A DNA stretch of 5,555 bases. Origin: CAYHZL01 sp964361075 (GTDB taxonomy: Bacteria > Bacteroidota > Ignavibacteria > UBA10030 > UBA8401). Positions 5,509-5,555 of the stretch are shown in pieces; positions within the stretch are counted from its first letter, which is position 1; every line of letters starts with the position of its first letter. Under the pieces are notes generated by a model. It saw only the letters and a list, made by a program, of their open reading frames with translations, was not told the DNA's origin and ran no database searches. The translations under genes and the position numbers were made by a program. The stretch spans positions 1-5,555 of the forward strand of contig CAYHZL010000218.1 of assembly GCA_964361075.1 (NCBI GenBank), given 5' to 3'.

Positions 5509-5532
5509 AAAATTTTTCGTAACTACTCAACG
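5509..5532 (-). repeat. Copy of dispersed intergenic motif (copy C, minus orientation)
   Basis: Reads CGTTGAGTAGTTACGAAAAA and then TTTT on the minus strand, 26 bases upstream of the GWxTD start codon. It is closest to copy A (3879-3855). The rest of 5483-5555 is AT-rich; I see the ribosome-binding site AAGGA (5492-5488) but no promoter I would defend. Confidence 0.6.
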
Positions 5533-5555
5533 TTATTGTTAATTCAAAAAATCCC

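Overview
The window carries five protein-coding genes, all on the minus strand, with no tRNA, rRNA, CRISPR array or recognisable transposase. Read in the direction of transcription (from high to low coordinates) they are: a secreted GWxTD-domain protein (5482-4088), a roughly 390-base intergenic region, then pyrR (3696-3136), pyrB (3136-2219), pyrC (2013-730) and a YfiH/PgeF-family gene (728 to the window edge, cut just before its C-terminus). The GWxTD domain, the AT-leaning composition and the palindrome-rich spacers suggest a member of the Fibrobacteres-Chlorobi-Bacteroidetes assemblage, perhaps an Ignavibacteria/Kapabacteria-like lineage. That placement is inference from gene content, not a phylogenetic result.

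The pyr cluster encodes the regulator PyrR and steps two and three of de novo UMP synthesis: aspartate carbamoyltransferase (PyrB) and a class I dihydroorotase (PyrC). pyrR and pyrB share one base (TAATG), and pyrC and the YfiH/PgeF gene are one base apart, so both pairs look translationally coupled. carAB, pyrD, pyrE and pyrF are not in this window. The cluster probably forms one transcription unit controlled from the leader upstream of pyrR.

The most informative non-coding element is that leader (about 3697-3849). It contains a close match to the PyrR RNA-binding hairpin: hexaloop CGGTGA in the CNGNGA pattern, a 4-bp upper stem, an internal loop and a 7-bp lower stem. Next come an antiterminator pairing and a 9-bp hairpin that ends in a short T-run and also buries the pyrR Shine-Dalgarno AGGAGG. 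The three structures are mutually exclusive in the order expected of PyrR attenuation, but the last hairpin could work on translation as well as, or instead of, transcription.

The spacers are rich in repeats. A short motif (CGYTGAG..AGTT..AAAATATT-like) occurs four times, only in intergenic DNA (2047-2068, 3855-3879, 4033-4057, 5509-5532), and two of these copies share an exact 21-bp core. A pair of perfect 10-bp GC-rich hairpins (3961-4013) lies downstream of the GWxTD gene. A long imperfect palindrome with a 16-bp perfect core (2096-2215) separates pyrB from pyrC. None of these encodes a plausible protein. I see no evidence of an entirely new biological system; the PyrR leader architecture and the intergenic repeat family are the parts most worth follow-up.
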